The notes under the pieces: model-generated
What the model was told of the DNA's origin: nothing
Databases searched by the model: none
The model's input: the letters and a program-made list of their open reading frames with translations, nothing else
Shown: positions 16,583 through 25,378 of the stretch, piece by piece
Layout: each line of letters begins with the position of its first letter
How positions within the stretch are numbered: position 1 is the first letter of the stretch
Made by a program: the position numbers and the translations under genes
Source of the DNA: Prevotella sp. E9-3
Lineage (GTDB): Bacteria > Bacteroidota > Bacteroidia > Bacteroidales > Bacteroidaceae
Direction: 5' to 3'
Assembly: GCF_022024015.1 (NCBI RefSeq)
Contig: NZ_CP091786.1
Span: 2,790,001 to 2,854,000 of the forward strand
DNA: 64,000 nucleotides

Positions 16583-17436
16583 AAAGTAAACAGCAACAAC
16601 AACGACTTCTGGGTATGCGCAGACTGATGTTCTGCGCACTGTTCGTCATGTTGCAAGCCTCGTTCTTCGGTTCCTCGGTGATGGGACAGACAACGGACAA
16701 CGATTCTATTTTATCACAGAAAGAGGAAAACGATTCAGTATTCTCACAAAAAGAAGGGAACGATTCAGTATTCGCACTGAAAGAAGCAAAAGATTCCTTA
16801 TATAGCAAGACGGAGGTAAACGATTCTATCGCTGCCGCCGTCAATTCTATGATTAGTGCCCTTCCACTCATGGAATCGACAACAGGAGCGGAAGACCTTA
16901 AGCCCAAGCGCCAACCGCGCGACTGGAGCACATGGAGGCCCAATCCGCAGCGTGCCCTTTGGCTGGCACTCGTCATTCCTGGCGGCGGACAGATCTATAA
17001 CCGCAAATACTGGAAACTGCCATTGGTCTATGGCGGGTTTATGGGATGTATCTATGCAATGTCGTGGAACAGCATGATGTACAAGGACTATCAGCAGGCC
17101 TATATCGACATTATGGACGATGATCCCAACACGGCCAGTTATAACAAGTTCTTGCACTTAGGCCGCACTATTGACGACTCAAATATTGAACGGTACAAAC
17201 AGATATTCAAGAGTCGTAAGGACAAATATCGCCGTTGGCGCGATCTAAGCTTCTTTGTGATGGTAGGCGTCTATGCCATCTCGGTGATTGATGCCTACGT
17301 GGATGCGGAACTATCTGAATTTGACATATCCAAAGACCTGACTATGAAAGTACGCCCTTCGGTAATGAGCTCGGGCGTAAGTCGCAACCCACTGTATGCT
17401 ACGTCGATAGGCGTCAACTGCAGTCTTAACTTTTAA
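16579..17436 (+). CDS. DUF5683 family membrane-associated protein
   Basis: 285 residues beginning at a GTG that overlaps the parB stop; an internal ATG at 16615 is an alternative start. After an N-terminal hydrophobic segment (about 13-35) comes a low-complexity stretch of degenerate repeats of the type NDSVxSQKE. The C-terminal two thirds has the DUF5683 pattern: RALWLALVIPGGGQIYNRKYWKLP, then YGGFMGCIYAMSWN, and RWRDLSFFVMVGVYAISVIDAYVDA, i.e. two or three membrane segments. The family is common in Bacteroidetes, often between parB and a lytic transglycosylase as here. Role unknown; probably an envelope protein. Confidence 0.85.
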   Translation: MKSKQQQQRLLGMRRLMFCALFVMLQASFFGSSVMGQTTDNDSILSQKEENDSVFSQKEGNDSVFALKEAKDSLYSKTEVNDSIAAAVNSMISALPLMESTTGAEDLKPKRQPRDWSTWRPNPQRALWLALVIPGGGQIYNRKYWKLPLVYGGFMGCIYAMSWNSMMYKDYQQAYIDIMDDDPNTASYNKFLHLGRTIDDSNIERYKQIFKSRKDKYRRWRDLSFFVMVGVYAISVIDAYVDAELSEFDISKDLTMKVRPSVMSSGVSRNPLYATSIGVNCSLNF

Positions 17437-17445
17437 AATCAGAAA

Positions 17446-18789
17446 ATGACATCAAGGAATTATATATATAATATTAAAAGAGGTATTATCGGCAGTCTCA
17501 TCTTCGGTGCTTTCTGGGGCTTTTCTGTCCCGGCTATGGCACAGTACGAAAATGACGAGATTATCGTGACCGACAGTCAAGGCAATGAAGAAGAGATTGA
17601 GTTTCCGGAGGCTATGACCCAAGATTTGGACAGTCTGCTGAGTCTCTACCACTCAAAGACATACCTTTCTGCCGACAACGATTGCCAGACAAGCAATGTG
17701 AACCCCACGTTCGACAAAGAGGTTTACATAGACCGTCTGCGCCGCATGCCCACTGTGATGGAGATGCCCTACAATGCTGTGGTGCAGACCTTCATTGATC
17801 GCTATGCAGGGCGATTGCGCCGCTCGGTGAGCCTGATGCTGGGTGCCGCCAATTTCTACATGCCTATTTTTGAAGAAGCTCTGGAGGCCTATCAGCTCCC
17901 CTTGGAACTGAAATATCTGCCTATCATCGAATCGGCCTTAAACCCTAAGGCGGTATCGCGAGTAGGCGCCACAGGCCTTTGGCAGTTCATGCTTACTACC
18001 GGTAAGGACTACGGACTGGAGGTGAACTCACTGATTGATGAACGCCGCGACCCCGTCCGTGCTTCCTATGCCGCTGCCCACTATCTGAAAGACCTGTACA
18101 ACATCTTTGGCGACTGGAGTCTGGTCATTGCCGCCTACAATTGCGGTCCGGCTAACATTCAGAAAGCCATACACCGTGCAGGAGGCGAACGCACACCCGA
18201 CGGAAAGTTTGCCGGTGAGAAGGACTATTGGAAGATATACCCATACCTCCCAAAGGAGACACGCGGCTACGTGCCCGCCTTCATTGCTGCCAACTATATG
18301 ATGACTTACTATTGCGAGCACAATATCTGTCCGATGCGCTGCGAACTGCCAGCTAAGACCGATACCGTGATGGTGAACAGGAATGTGAATCTGAACCAGA
18401 TAGCCTCAGTGCTCGACATTGATATTGAGATGCTGCGTGCACTGAACCCCGTCTATCGACGCGACGTAGTGCCTGGAGCAACCCACCCCATGCCCATACG
18501 GATGCTGCCCAACGATGTGGTGCGTTTCATTGACCTGCAGGATTCCATTTGCAACTATAATGCTGAACAGTTGTTGGGCAAGCGCGATGTGGTAGAAGTG
18601 AGCGAGCCTGCTGTCAGCACTACCAGGCGAGGCCGTTCGGCTCGCGGTGGCAGGACTGTCACTGTGCGCAAGGGCGACAATCTGGGGGCTATTGCCCGAC
18701 GCAACCACACAACGGTGGCCAAGCTGCGCAGGTTGAATGGCATCAAAGGTACCAACATTCGTGCCGGTCAGAAGCTGAGAGTAAAATAA
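17446..18789 (+). CDS. LysM-containing lytic transglycosylase (MltD-like)
   Basis: 447 residues. The signal peptide ends at about residue 32 (VPAMA). The SLT domain (about 140-290) has the catalytic Glu162 in PIIESALNPKAVS, then GATGLWQFMLTTGKDYGL and VIAAYNCGPANIQKAI, all standard for family 1 transglycosylases that cleave peptidoglycan to 1,6-anhydro products. A degenerate LysM lies around 325-370 and a clear LysM closes the protein (about 403-447, VTVRKGDNLGAIARRN...NIRAGQKLRVK), anchoring it to the wall. It sits 9 bases after the DUF5683 gene and is likely in the same operon. Confidence 0.93.
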   Translation: MTSRNYIYNIKRGIIGSLIFGAFWGFSVPAMAQYENDEIIVTDSQGNEEEIEFPEAMTQDLDSLLSLYHSKTYLSADNDCQTSNVNPTFDKEVYIDRLRRMPTVMEMPYNAVVQTFIDRYAGRLRRSVSLMLGAANFYMPIFEEALEAYQLPLELKYLPIIESALNPKAVSRVGATGLWQFMLTTGKDYGLEVNSLIDERRDPVRASYAAAHYLKDLYNIFGDWSLVIAAYNCGPANIQKAIHRAGGERTPDGKFAGEKDYWKIYPYLPKETRGYVPAFIAANYMMTYYCEHNICPMRCELPAKTDTVMVNRNVNLNQIASVLDIDIEMLRALNPVYRRDVVPGATHPMPIRMLPNDVVRFIDLQDSICNYNAEQLLGKRDVVEVSEPAVSTTRRGRSARGGRTVTVRKGDNLGAIARRNHTTVAKLRRLNGIKGTNIRAGQKLRVK

Positions 18790-18852
18790 AACGGAGATAA
18801 TCTGCTAAACAATAAGAAGATAAGCTGGAAAAAACAATAAGGAGGAAAGATT

Positions 18853-21117
18853 ATGGATGATGAAGTAAAACAAAGGGAAGCTGCTGACGAGAAACTTATT
18901 AACGATGCCTTTCAGAAACTGCTCGACAGTTATCTGAACTCACGCCATCGCAAGAAAATTGATCTCATCACAAAGGCTTTCAACTTTGCCAAACAAGCCC
19001 ATAAAGGTGTGCGCCGCCTGTCGGGCGAGCCCTATATCATGCACCCTATTGCCGTAGCACAGATTGTATGCTCGGAAATAGGATTGGGTTCTACGAGCAT
19101 CTGTGCTGCATTGTTACACGATGTGGTGGAAGATACTGAATACACCGTTGAGGACATCTCAAACATGTTCGGTCCGAAGATTGCCCAGATTGTTGACGGA
19201 CTGACCAAGATTAGCGGTGGTATCTTCGGCGAACAGGCCTCAGCCCAAGCAGAGAACTTCAAAAAGTTGCTGCTCACCATGAGCGAAGACATTCGCGTCA
19301 TCCTTATCAAGATTGCCGACCGTCTGCACAACATGCGCACCCTGGACTCTCAGCCAGCCAACAAGCAGTACAAGATAGCCGGTGAAACGCTCTATCTCTA
19401 TGCACCACTGGCCCACCGTCTGGGACTCTACAAGATAAAGTCGGAACTGGAGAACCTGAGCTTCCGCTTCGAGCATCCGGAGGACTATGCCGCTATTGAG
19501 CGCAAGCTGGCCGACACACAGGTGACACGCCACCAATCGTTCGATCAGTTTACAGCCCCCATTGAGGAGATGCTGAAGCGCATGGGACTGAAATATGAGA
19601 TTCGCGAACGAGTGAAGACGCCCTACTCTATCTGGTCGAAGATGCAGAATAAACATGTGACGTTCGATGAGATCTATGACATCCTGGCCGTCCGCATCAT
19701 CTTTACTCCTACCAGTCGTGAGGCAGAAGCCAAGGAGTGCTTCAACATTTATGTGGAACTGAGCCAGTTGTACCGCAGTCACCCCGACCGTTTGCGCGAC
19801 TGGGTGAACCATCCTAAATCGAACGGCTATCAGGCACTGCACGTTACCCTCATGTCGAAACAGGGTCACTGGATTGAGGTGCAGATACGTTCAGACCGTA
19901 TGGACGAGATAGCCGAGCAGGGACTGGCCGCCCACTGGAAATACAAAGAAGGCGACGAATATACCGAGGACGAGAAAGAGAGCGAACTGAACGAATGGCT
20001 GCACACCATCAAGGAGATTCTGGACGATCCGCAGCCCGATGCCATGGACTTCCTCGATGCCATCAAGCTGAACCTCTTTGCCAGCGAGATATTCATATTC
20101 ACTCCAAAGGGAGAGATCAAGACAATGCCTGCCGGATGTACGGCTCTCGACTTTGCTTTCTCCATCCATACCTTTCTGGGCAGCCACTGCATAGGAGCGA
20201 AAGTGAATCACAAGCTGGTGCCGCTGAGCCATAAGTTGCAGAGTGGCGATCAGGTGGAGATTCTGACCTCAAAGTCGCAACATGTATCGCCGCAGTGGTT
20301 CAACTTTGTTACCACGGCCAAGGCACGCTCCAAGATTCACGCCATTCTGCGCCGCGACAACCGTGAGGTGCTGAAAAAGGGCGAGAGCATCCTGGAAGAA
20401 TGGCTGAAGAAGAACGGCATTCGCCCCTCGCTAGCCATTGCCAAGCAGTTGACGGCCTTCCATGATATGCAGCGCCATGAGGAATTCTATCATGCCTTGG
20501 GCGACAAGGTGATTCTCTTGGGCGAGAAAGACCTTGACGAGCTGACTGGCAAGAAGAGCGACACCAACAGTGGCGGCGGATGGCGCAAGTTTGTACCCTT
20601 TGTGAAATCGAAGAAGAAAGAGCAAGGCGAGCAGACCGAGCTGTTTGTTGTTCCCGACAAGTTCAACCGCAAGAAGCCCATCTTTATCACCGACGACAAT
20701 ATCAGTCAGTATAAGTTCCCCAACTGTTGTCATCCCATTCCCGGCGATGATGTGCTTGGCTATATTGACAATAAGAACCAGATAGAGATTCACAAGCGTG
20801 CCTGTCCGGTGGCCAACCGCTTGAAGACCAGTTATGGAAACCGCATTCTCGATGCGAAATGGGACATGCACAAAACGCTGTTCTTCGACGCTACCATCCG
20901 TCTGGGAGGTATTGACCGCCGCGGACTGGTGAACGAAGTAACCAGCGTCATCTCACGCCAGATGTCGGTGGACATCCGCAAACTGACCTTCACCACTGAA
21001 GACGGCGTGTTCGAGGGTACCATCGACCTTCGTATTCACGACCGCAACGATGTGAAGGAGATTATCGACAAGCTGAAAGAGGTTGACGATCTGAAAGAAA
21101 TCTCACAGATACTGTAA
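18853..21117 (+). CDS. RelA/SpoT-type (p)ppGpp synthetase/hydrolase
   Basis: 754 residues, long-form RSH enzyme controlling the stringent response. Domains in order: HD hydrolase (about 45-200) with HKG at 50 and the catalytic HDVVED at 89-94; the synthetase domain (about 255-365) with TPYSIWSKMQ, YDILAVRIIF and the KSNGYQALHVTLM loop; TGS (about 415-475, FTPKGEIKTMPAGCTALDFAFSIH); a zinc-finger-like or helical region; and ACT at the C-terminus (about 675-754). Both catalytic halves keep their key residues, so it is probably bifunctional. It has a strong ribosome-binding site (AAGGAGG) and follows the transglycosylase by 63 bases. Confidence 0.95.
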   Translation: MDDEVKQREAADEKLINDAFQKLLDSYLNSRHRKKIDLITKAFNFAKQAHKGVRRLSGEPYIMHPIAVAQIVCSEIGLGSTSICAALLHDVVEDTEYTVEDISNMFGPKIAQIVDGLTKISGGIFGEQASAQAENFKKLLLTMSEDIRVILIKIADRLHNMRTLDSQPANKQYKIAGETLYLYAPLAHRLGLYKIKSELENLSFRFEHPEDYAAIERKLADTQVTRHQSFDQFTAPIEEMLKRMGLKYEIRERVKTPYSIWSKMQNKHVTFDEIYDILAVRIIFTPTSREAEAKECFNIYVELSQLYRSHPDRLRDWVNHPKSNGYQALHVTLMSKQGHWIEVQIRSDRMDEIAEQGLAAHWKYKEGDEYTEDEKESELNEWLHTIKEILDDPQPDAMDFLDAIKLNLFASEIFIFTPKGEIKTMPAGCTALDFAFSIHTFLGSHCIGAKVNHKLVPLSHKLQSGDQVEILTSKSQHVSPQWFNFVTTAKARSKIHAILRRDNREVLKKGESILEEWLKKNGIRPSLAIAKQLTAFHDMQRHEEFYHALGDKVILLGEKDLDELTGKKSDTNSGGGWRKFVPFVKSKKKEQGEQTELFVVPDKFNRKKPIFITDDNISQYKFPNCCHPIPGDDVLGYIDNKNQIEIHKRACPVANRLKTSYGNRILDAKWDMHKTLFFDATIRLGGIDRRGLVNEVTSVISRQMSVDIRKLTFTTEDGVFEGTIDLRIHDRNDVKEIIDKLKEVDDLKEISQIL

Positions 21118-21215
21118 TAAGAGAAAAGCCTTTAGATATAGTAATTGAGGGGAAAAGCCCTCATTTACGGTAACGGGGGGAACTCAGAAAAGGGGAAAAA
21201 GGGGGAAAAGAATTT

Positions 21216-21566
21216 TTAAGTCAAGCCGTCAAGTTCATGCTTCAATGCCTGCAGTTCGTCACGAACACTAATCAGGCGGAAAAGCACATCGGCACGGCGG
21301 TCGGCACCGTCACGGTTGGCATGCAGCATCTTCTTGGCTGCGGCCAACTTGAATCCACGCACTTTCACCAAATTGTAGATTAACTTAACCTGTTCAATAT
21401 CCTTCTCAGAATATTGGCGCACATTTGTACCGCTTACAGTCTTAGGCCGCAACATGGGAAATTCCTTCTCCCAGTAACGTAACGTACTCTCGTTCAGGCC
21501 AAACATATCGGCCACCTCCTTGATGGAGTAGTACATTTTCAAGTTTTTGTCGAGGTTAAGTGCCAT
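21216..21566 (-). CDS. MerR family transcriptional regulator
   Basis: 116 residues from the ATG at 21566. A longer frame extends to 21611, but it would start upstream of the -7 box at 21589-21596, so the shorter start is chosen. The MerR winged helix-turn-helix is clear: MYYSIKEVADMFGLNESTLRYWEKEFPMLRPKTVSGTNVRQYSEKDIEQVKLIYNLV. The short C-terminal coiled coil lacks the Cys motifs of metal sensors. Similar solo MerR proteins are widespread in Bacteroidetes next to house-keeping genes; the target is unknown. It faces the relA/spoT gene tail to tail. Confidence 0.92.
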   Translation of the reverse strand: MALNLDKNLKMYYSIKEVADMFGLNESTLRYWEKEFPMLRPKTVSGTNVRQYSEKDIEQVKLIYNLVKVRGFKLAAAKKMLHANRDGADRRADVLFRLISVRDELQALKHELDGLT

Positions 21567-21588
21567 ACGCTTATTTCTTTTTAGTTTA

Positions 21589-21596
21589 CAAAGATA
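21589..21596 (-). promoter_or_regulatory. -7 box of the MerR gene
   Basis: Minus-strand TATCTTTG, 22 bases before the chosen ATG. It decides the start codon of the regulator. Confidence 0.6.
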
Positions 21597-21638
21597 CGAA
21601 ATCTTCAGCAAGCGAACAGCACTTTTTATTTCTTTAAC

Positions 21639-21836
21639 TTAATAACAGTCCTCCCCGTCTTCGTCCCAGAAATTGTTACGACGACTTAAACCTGTATCAA
21701 CCTCGGTATCAGGATCAATTCCTCCTCCATTTTCTGTTTCTCCTTCTTGTAAATAGGAGCCTGCCAGCAGGGGAACTGCCTTGATAAGCAGTTCCCTTGT
21801 GACGGGTTATTGATATGTTTTCTTCATCTGTTTCAT
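21639..21836 (-). pseudogene. Small acidic-tailed peptide gene with in-frame stop
   Basis: A 65-codon frame lies 11 bases downstream of the LRR surface-protein stop and is homologous in layout to the 48-residue peptide at 14.6 kb. From its second ATG (21827) it reads MKKTYQ, then TAA at 21809-21807, then continues in frame as PVTRELLIKAVPLLAGS, a Gly/Glu/Asp-rich middle, and LSRRNNFWDEDGEDCY before the final TAA at 21641. One substitution (AAA or CAA to TAA) explains the break; the rest of the frame is intact and keeps the family's features, so the mutation is recent or the stop is read through. No in-frame start codon is obvious between the stop and the Leu pair. Confidence 0.65.
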
Positions 21837-21847
21837 ACCTTTTAGAG

Positions 21848-24800
21848 TTACTTTATCACGACCTTCTTACCATTCTTAATATAGAGGCCACGTCCAGCCT
21901 TCTCTACGCGTTGTCCCTTCAGGTTATAGAGATGCTCATTGCTGTTGGTGAACAGTTCGAAATCGCTGATATTAGTGGTTATATCAGTTCCATCATCCTC
22001 GAAAGCAATGCTGATAGCACGAGCTTCCTCTGAACCTGACATAAACGAGGTAGGCACCTGCAGGTAAGCCTTTTGGGCTCCAAGCGTTGCCGTCTCCGAG
22101 GGAGCGAAGAATCCATATTCGCCGTCCACCTTGTTGAGCAGGAAGTTGCTCATGTCGCCAGAAGTCTTGGCAATCGAGCTTGCAGTGAGGTTTGCTTTGA
22201 GCATATTCACATAGTAGGCCTGCGAAGTGCTATATGGAATCTTATAGGTCACACCAGCCTCACCCTTCAGATAGAGACCTGTGCCAGCAGGAATGTCATA
22301 GACACGTACCAGAAGCACTACTTTGCTGTTCTTGTTATAACCAGCGGCGATGTAAGCTTTGAGTCCACTGCCGGTGAAGTTCAGGTCTTGAGCGCAACTG
22401 AAGGTACTCACGCCCTGAGCCAGAGTAATGAACTCCTTCGTAGCGTTGAAGGTAGCTACAACAACCACGTTGCCAGTAACATTATGGATAGTGTACTGCC
22501 CGTCAACCACGTATGCAGTCACATCCTCACCGTTCACAGTCAGCGTATTCAGTGTGCGATCCTCGTCTTCGGCAATGGTAATCACCACATCGTCACCATA
22601 CTTAGGATTCATATTGTCGGCACTAACGCCACCACCCGTGATACTTACGGTATAGGTCAGCTCCGTCCAAGTAGCCGTCACCGTCATATTTTCAGCAGGC
22701 ATCGTCTCAGGCAGTTCAGGTGTCCATCCTGCGAAGTTGCATCCAGGCTTTGTAGGATCGTCAGGAGCTGTCACCGTGGTCCCGTAGTCTTGAGTGATGG
22801 GATCAACAGCAGAACCTCCATTACTATCAAACGTGATGGTGTACTTGTTCACCTGCCAGGTAGCGGTGTAGGCCAGATGACCTGTGCTGCCCTGAGCAAT
22901 CGTCACTTCCATCATAGCATCGCCCTCGCCATTCAGCTTCCAGCCCTTGAAGGTATGACCCGTCTTGGTGGGGTTGTTCAGCGTGAAGGTTTCGGTCTCG
23001 ATGGTGTAAGTCGTGGGATTAGCAGGAGTAGCCGTACCGCCATCCATCGTGTACACAATATTATATACAGTAGGTGTCCATGTGGCGGTATATGCCAAGT
23101 GGCCTGTGCTGCCCTGAGCGATGGTGACAGTCATCATAGCCTCGCCTACGCCATTGAGCTTCCAGCCTGCGAAGTCATAACCTGCCTTCGTCGGGTTGTT
23201 CAGCGTGAAGGTCGTTGTCTCGATGGTGTAAGTTTCGGGGTTCGTTGCCGTACCACCGTTCAGCGTTAAGATCAGGTCGTATTTGATGGCAGAGAACGAG
23301 GCGACAACAGTCTGGTCGGCCAGCAGGTTGCTGACGGTGTATTTGCCTTCTGTAGGTGTCTTGGCTTCGCTGTTTACAGTGAAGGTCTTCAACTCATAAC
23401 CTGTGGCAGGAGTAACGGTGAACACAGCATCCGTCTCGCGGTCGATAAGGGTGGTCTTCGTTTCATTGTTGGTAGAGCTAATATCAGCAACAGCCAGCGT
23501 ACCATGAGCCGAAGCTGTGATGCTGACCACAAAGCTGGCGAAATTTTTGTGAGCGAACTCCTTCCAGTTATCAGCTGCCTCGTATGCATCCATTGTTCCG
23601 CCAGGAACCCACAGCGTGGCATTTTCCAACTCGGTGTCGTTGAAAATACCTTCATCTATTGTGATAGGTGTCAGCCAAGGAGTCTTCACGTTGGTCAACA
23701 ATCCTGAGATAGGCGCACTGATCTTGGTCACCTTTGAGCCGAACTCTACACTCGTGGCACTGACGAAAATTGGGTTAACCTCTTCTCCTGTCAGTGTCAG
23801 GTCACGACCAATGTAAATGGTGGTGGCTGGACTCCAGAAAGGACGTTCATACCATGTTCCTGGCATGATCAATGGAGTCTCGCTATCCTCAATGGTGATG
23901 CTGGCCATGCTATTGCAGTTTTGGAATGCAGCATCGCCAATGGTCATCACAGAAGCAGGAATGGTGACGCTGGTTAAACTACTTCCATTAAATGCCTCAT
24001 TGCCAATGGTTGTCAGTTTTGAAGGCAACGTGACGGATTTTATATGAGTACAATCTTTAAAAGCATTTGTGCCGATGCTCGTCACGTTGCTGCCCATCGT
24101 CACCACAGTTTCAGTAACCTCATCTGATTGGCCACATGCAAGAAAAGCCGACTCACCGATGGTGGTTACACCATTGCCAATAATGATGCTTGCCAGTTTG
24201 GAGTTACTATAGAACAACGCAGGATTAATGGTGGTTACTTGCGGGCCAAACTCCACACTGGTGGCATCGTAAGTGAGTGGGTTAACCTCTTCTCCTGTCA
24301 GTGTCAGGTCACGACCAATGTAAATGGTGGTGGCTGGACTCCAGAAAGGACGTTCATACCATGTTCCTGGCATAATCAATGGAGTCTCGCTATCCTCAAT
24401 GGTGATGCTGGCCATGCTATTGCAGTTTTGGAATGCAGCATCGCCAATGGTCATCACAGAAGCAGGAATGGTGACGCTGGTTAAACTACTTCCATTAAAT
24501 GCCTCATTGCCAATGGTTGTCAGTTTTGAAGGCAACGTGACGGATTTTATATGAGTACAATCTTTAAAAGCATTTGTGCCGATGCTCGTCACGTTGCTGC
24601 CCATCGTCACCACAGTTTCAGTAACCTCATCTGATTGGCCACATGCAAGAAAAGCCGACTCACCGATGGTGGTTACACCATTGCCAATAATGATGCTTGC
24701 CAGTTTGGAGCTACTATAGAACAACGCAGGATTAATGGTGGTTACTTGCGGGCCAAACTCCACACTGGTGGCATCGTAAGTGAGTGGGTTAACCTCTTCT

Positions 24801-25240
24801 CCTGTCAGTGTCAGGTCACGACCAATGTAAATGGTGGTGGCTGGACTCCAGAAAGGACGTTCCCACCATGTTCCTGGCATGGTCAATGGAGTCTCGCTAT
24901 CCTCAATGGTGATGCTGGCCAAGCTGCCGCAACTTTGGAATGCAGCATCGCCAATGGTCATCACAGAAGCAGGAATGGTGACGCTAGTGATTCCTGTTTC
25001 ATAGAAACCGCTGGCTCCAACTGCAGTCACCGCATAGTCTACATCCTCGTAGGTCACACTCGACGGGATGACCAGTGCACTGGTGAAGGTAGCCTCGTCA
25101 GCCTTAGCAATTGCAACGTAATGATTTACTTCATCTGTCACCGTATATTTGAAATTACCTTCGGTGAACGTAGTTGGTTCTTGTGCCCATCCGGCTATCG
25201 CCGTGAGAACGAACAGGAATGAAAATAGTAGTCTTTTCAT
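21848..25240 (-). CDS. BspA-like leucine-rich repeat surface protein
   Basis: 1130 residues from the ATG at 25240, which gives a clean signal peptide ending GWA; a frame start at 25297 adds an unlikely leader. Residues about 60-560 hold LRR_5/BspA-type repeats (SLTSVTIPASVMTIGDAAFQ, THIKSVTLPSKLTTIGNEAF) including two nearly identical 169-residue blocks. Then come three InlB B-/Listeria-Bacteroides repeats (about 640-860; GYDFAGWKLNG, GHTFKGWKLNG, GCNFAGWTP). The last roughly 190 residues share the C-terminal module of the 13.3-kb secreted protein: GVSTFSCAQDLNFTG, AGTGLYLKG, KAYLQVPTSF, YNLKGQRVEKAGRGLYIKNGKKVVIK. BspA relatives act in adhesion and some are T9SS cargo. The small-peptide pseudogene follows directly. 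Confidence 0.9.
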   Translation of the reverse strand: MKRLLFSFLFVLTAIAGWAQEPTTFTEGNFKYTVTDEVNHYVAIAKADEATFTSALVIPSSVTYEDVDYAVTAVGASGFYETGITSVTIPASVMTIGDAAFQSCGSLASITIEDSETPLTMPGTWWERPFWSPATTIYIGRDLTLTGEEVNPLTYDATSVEFGPQVTTINPALFYSSSKLASIIIGNGVTTIGESAFLACGQSDEVTETVVTMGSNVTSIGTNAFKDCTHIKSVTLPSKLTTIGNEAFNGSSLTSVTIPASVMTIGDAAFQNCNSMASITIEDSETPLIMPGTWYERPFWSPATTIYIGRDLTLTGEEVNPLTYDATSVEFGPQVTTINPALFYSNSKLASIIIGNGVTTIGESAFLACGQSDEVTETVVTMGSNVTSIGTNAFKDCTHIKSVTLPSKLTTIGNEAFNGSSLTSVTIPASVMTIGDAAFQNCNSMASITIEDSETPLIMPGTWYERPFWSPATTIYIGRDLTLTGEEVNPIFVSATSVEFGSKVTKISAPISGLLTNVKTPWLTPITIDEGIFNDTELENATLWVPGGTMDAYEAADNWKEFAHKNFASFVVSITASAHGTLAVADISSTNNETKTTLIDRETDAVFTVTPATGYELKTFTVNSEAKTPTEGKYTVSNLLADQTVVASFSAIKYDLILTLNGGTATNPETYTIETTTFTLNNPTKAGYDFAGWKLNGVGEAMMTVTIAQGSTGHLAYTATWTPTVYNIVYTMDGGTATPANPTTYTIETETFTLNNPTKTGHTFKGWKLNGEGDAMMEVTIAQGSTGHLAYTATWQVNKYTITFDSNGGSAVDPITQDYGTTVTAPDDPTKPGCNFAGWTPELPETMPAENMTVTATWTELTYTVSITGGGVSADNMNPKYGDDVVITIAEDEDRTLNTLTVNGEDVTAYVVDGQYTIHNVTGNVVVVATFNATKEFITLAQGVSTFSCAQDLNFTGSGLKAYIAAGYNKNSKVVLLVRVYDIPAGTGLYLKGEAGVTYKIPYSTSQAYYVNMLKANLTASSIAKTSGDMSNFLLNKVDGEYGFFAPSETATLGAQKAYLQVPTSFMSGSEEARAISIAFEDDGTDITTNISDFELFTNSNEHLYNLKGQRVEKAGRGLYIKNGKKVVIK
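23771..24985 (-). repeat. 507-base tandem repeats inside the LRR gene
   Basis: The bases TGGGTTAACC recur at 23771, 24278 and 24785, exactly 507 apart. The units 23771-24277 and 24278-24784 differ at only about two bases that I can see (near 23869/24376 and 24203/24710); a partial third unit reaches about 24985. Each unit encodes 169 residues of LRR, so gain or loss keeps the frame. Confidence 0.9.
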
Positions 25241-25315
25241 AATCTCTTTCTTTTTATTTGTTAATATGATTGTGCAAATAAAGCAAAAAAGGGACATATA
25301 GGAACTAACAAAAAG

Positions 25316-25358
25316 CGCAAATCGACTAACAATTGCAAGAAATGTTAGTCGATTTGCG
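25316..25358 (-). terminator. Strong hairpin between kelch-AraC gene and LRR gene
   Basis: Perfect 15-base stem (25316-25330 with 25344-25358), loop of 13. On the minus strand it is followed by CTTTTTGTT, a good intrinsic terminator for the regulator gene, which means the LRR gene needs its own promoter in the following 75 bases. Confidence 0.85.
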
Positions 25359-25378
25359 TCTTTTGTCTCAGTATTCCC

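Noticed and set aside
21807..21809. Selenocysteine- or pyrrolysine-type recoding of the stop in the small-peptide gene
   Set aside because: The stop is TAA, not TGA or TAG, so known recoding does not apply; mutation is simpler.
22073..23269. Long plus-strand frame (398 codons) opposite the LRR gene
   Set aside because: It is the antisense of a repetitive gene with clear domains; its translation is His/Ser/Arg-rich without any family pattern.
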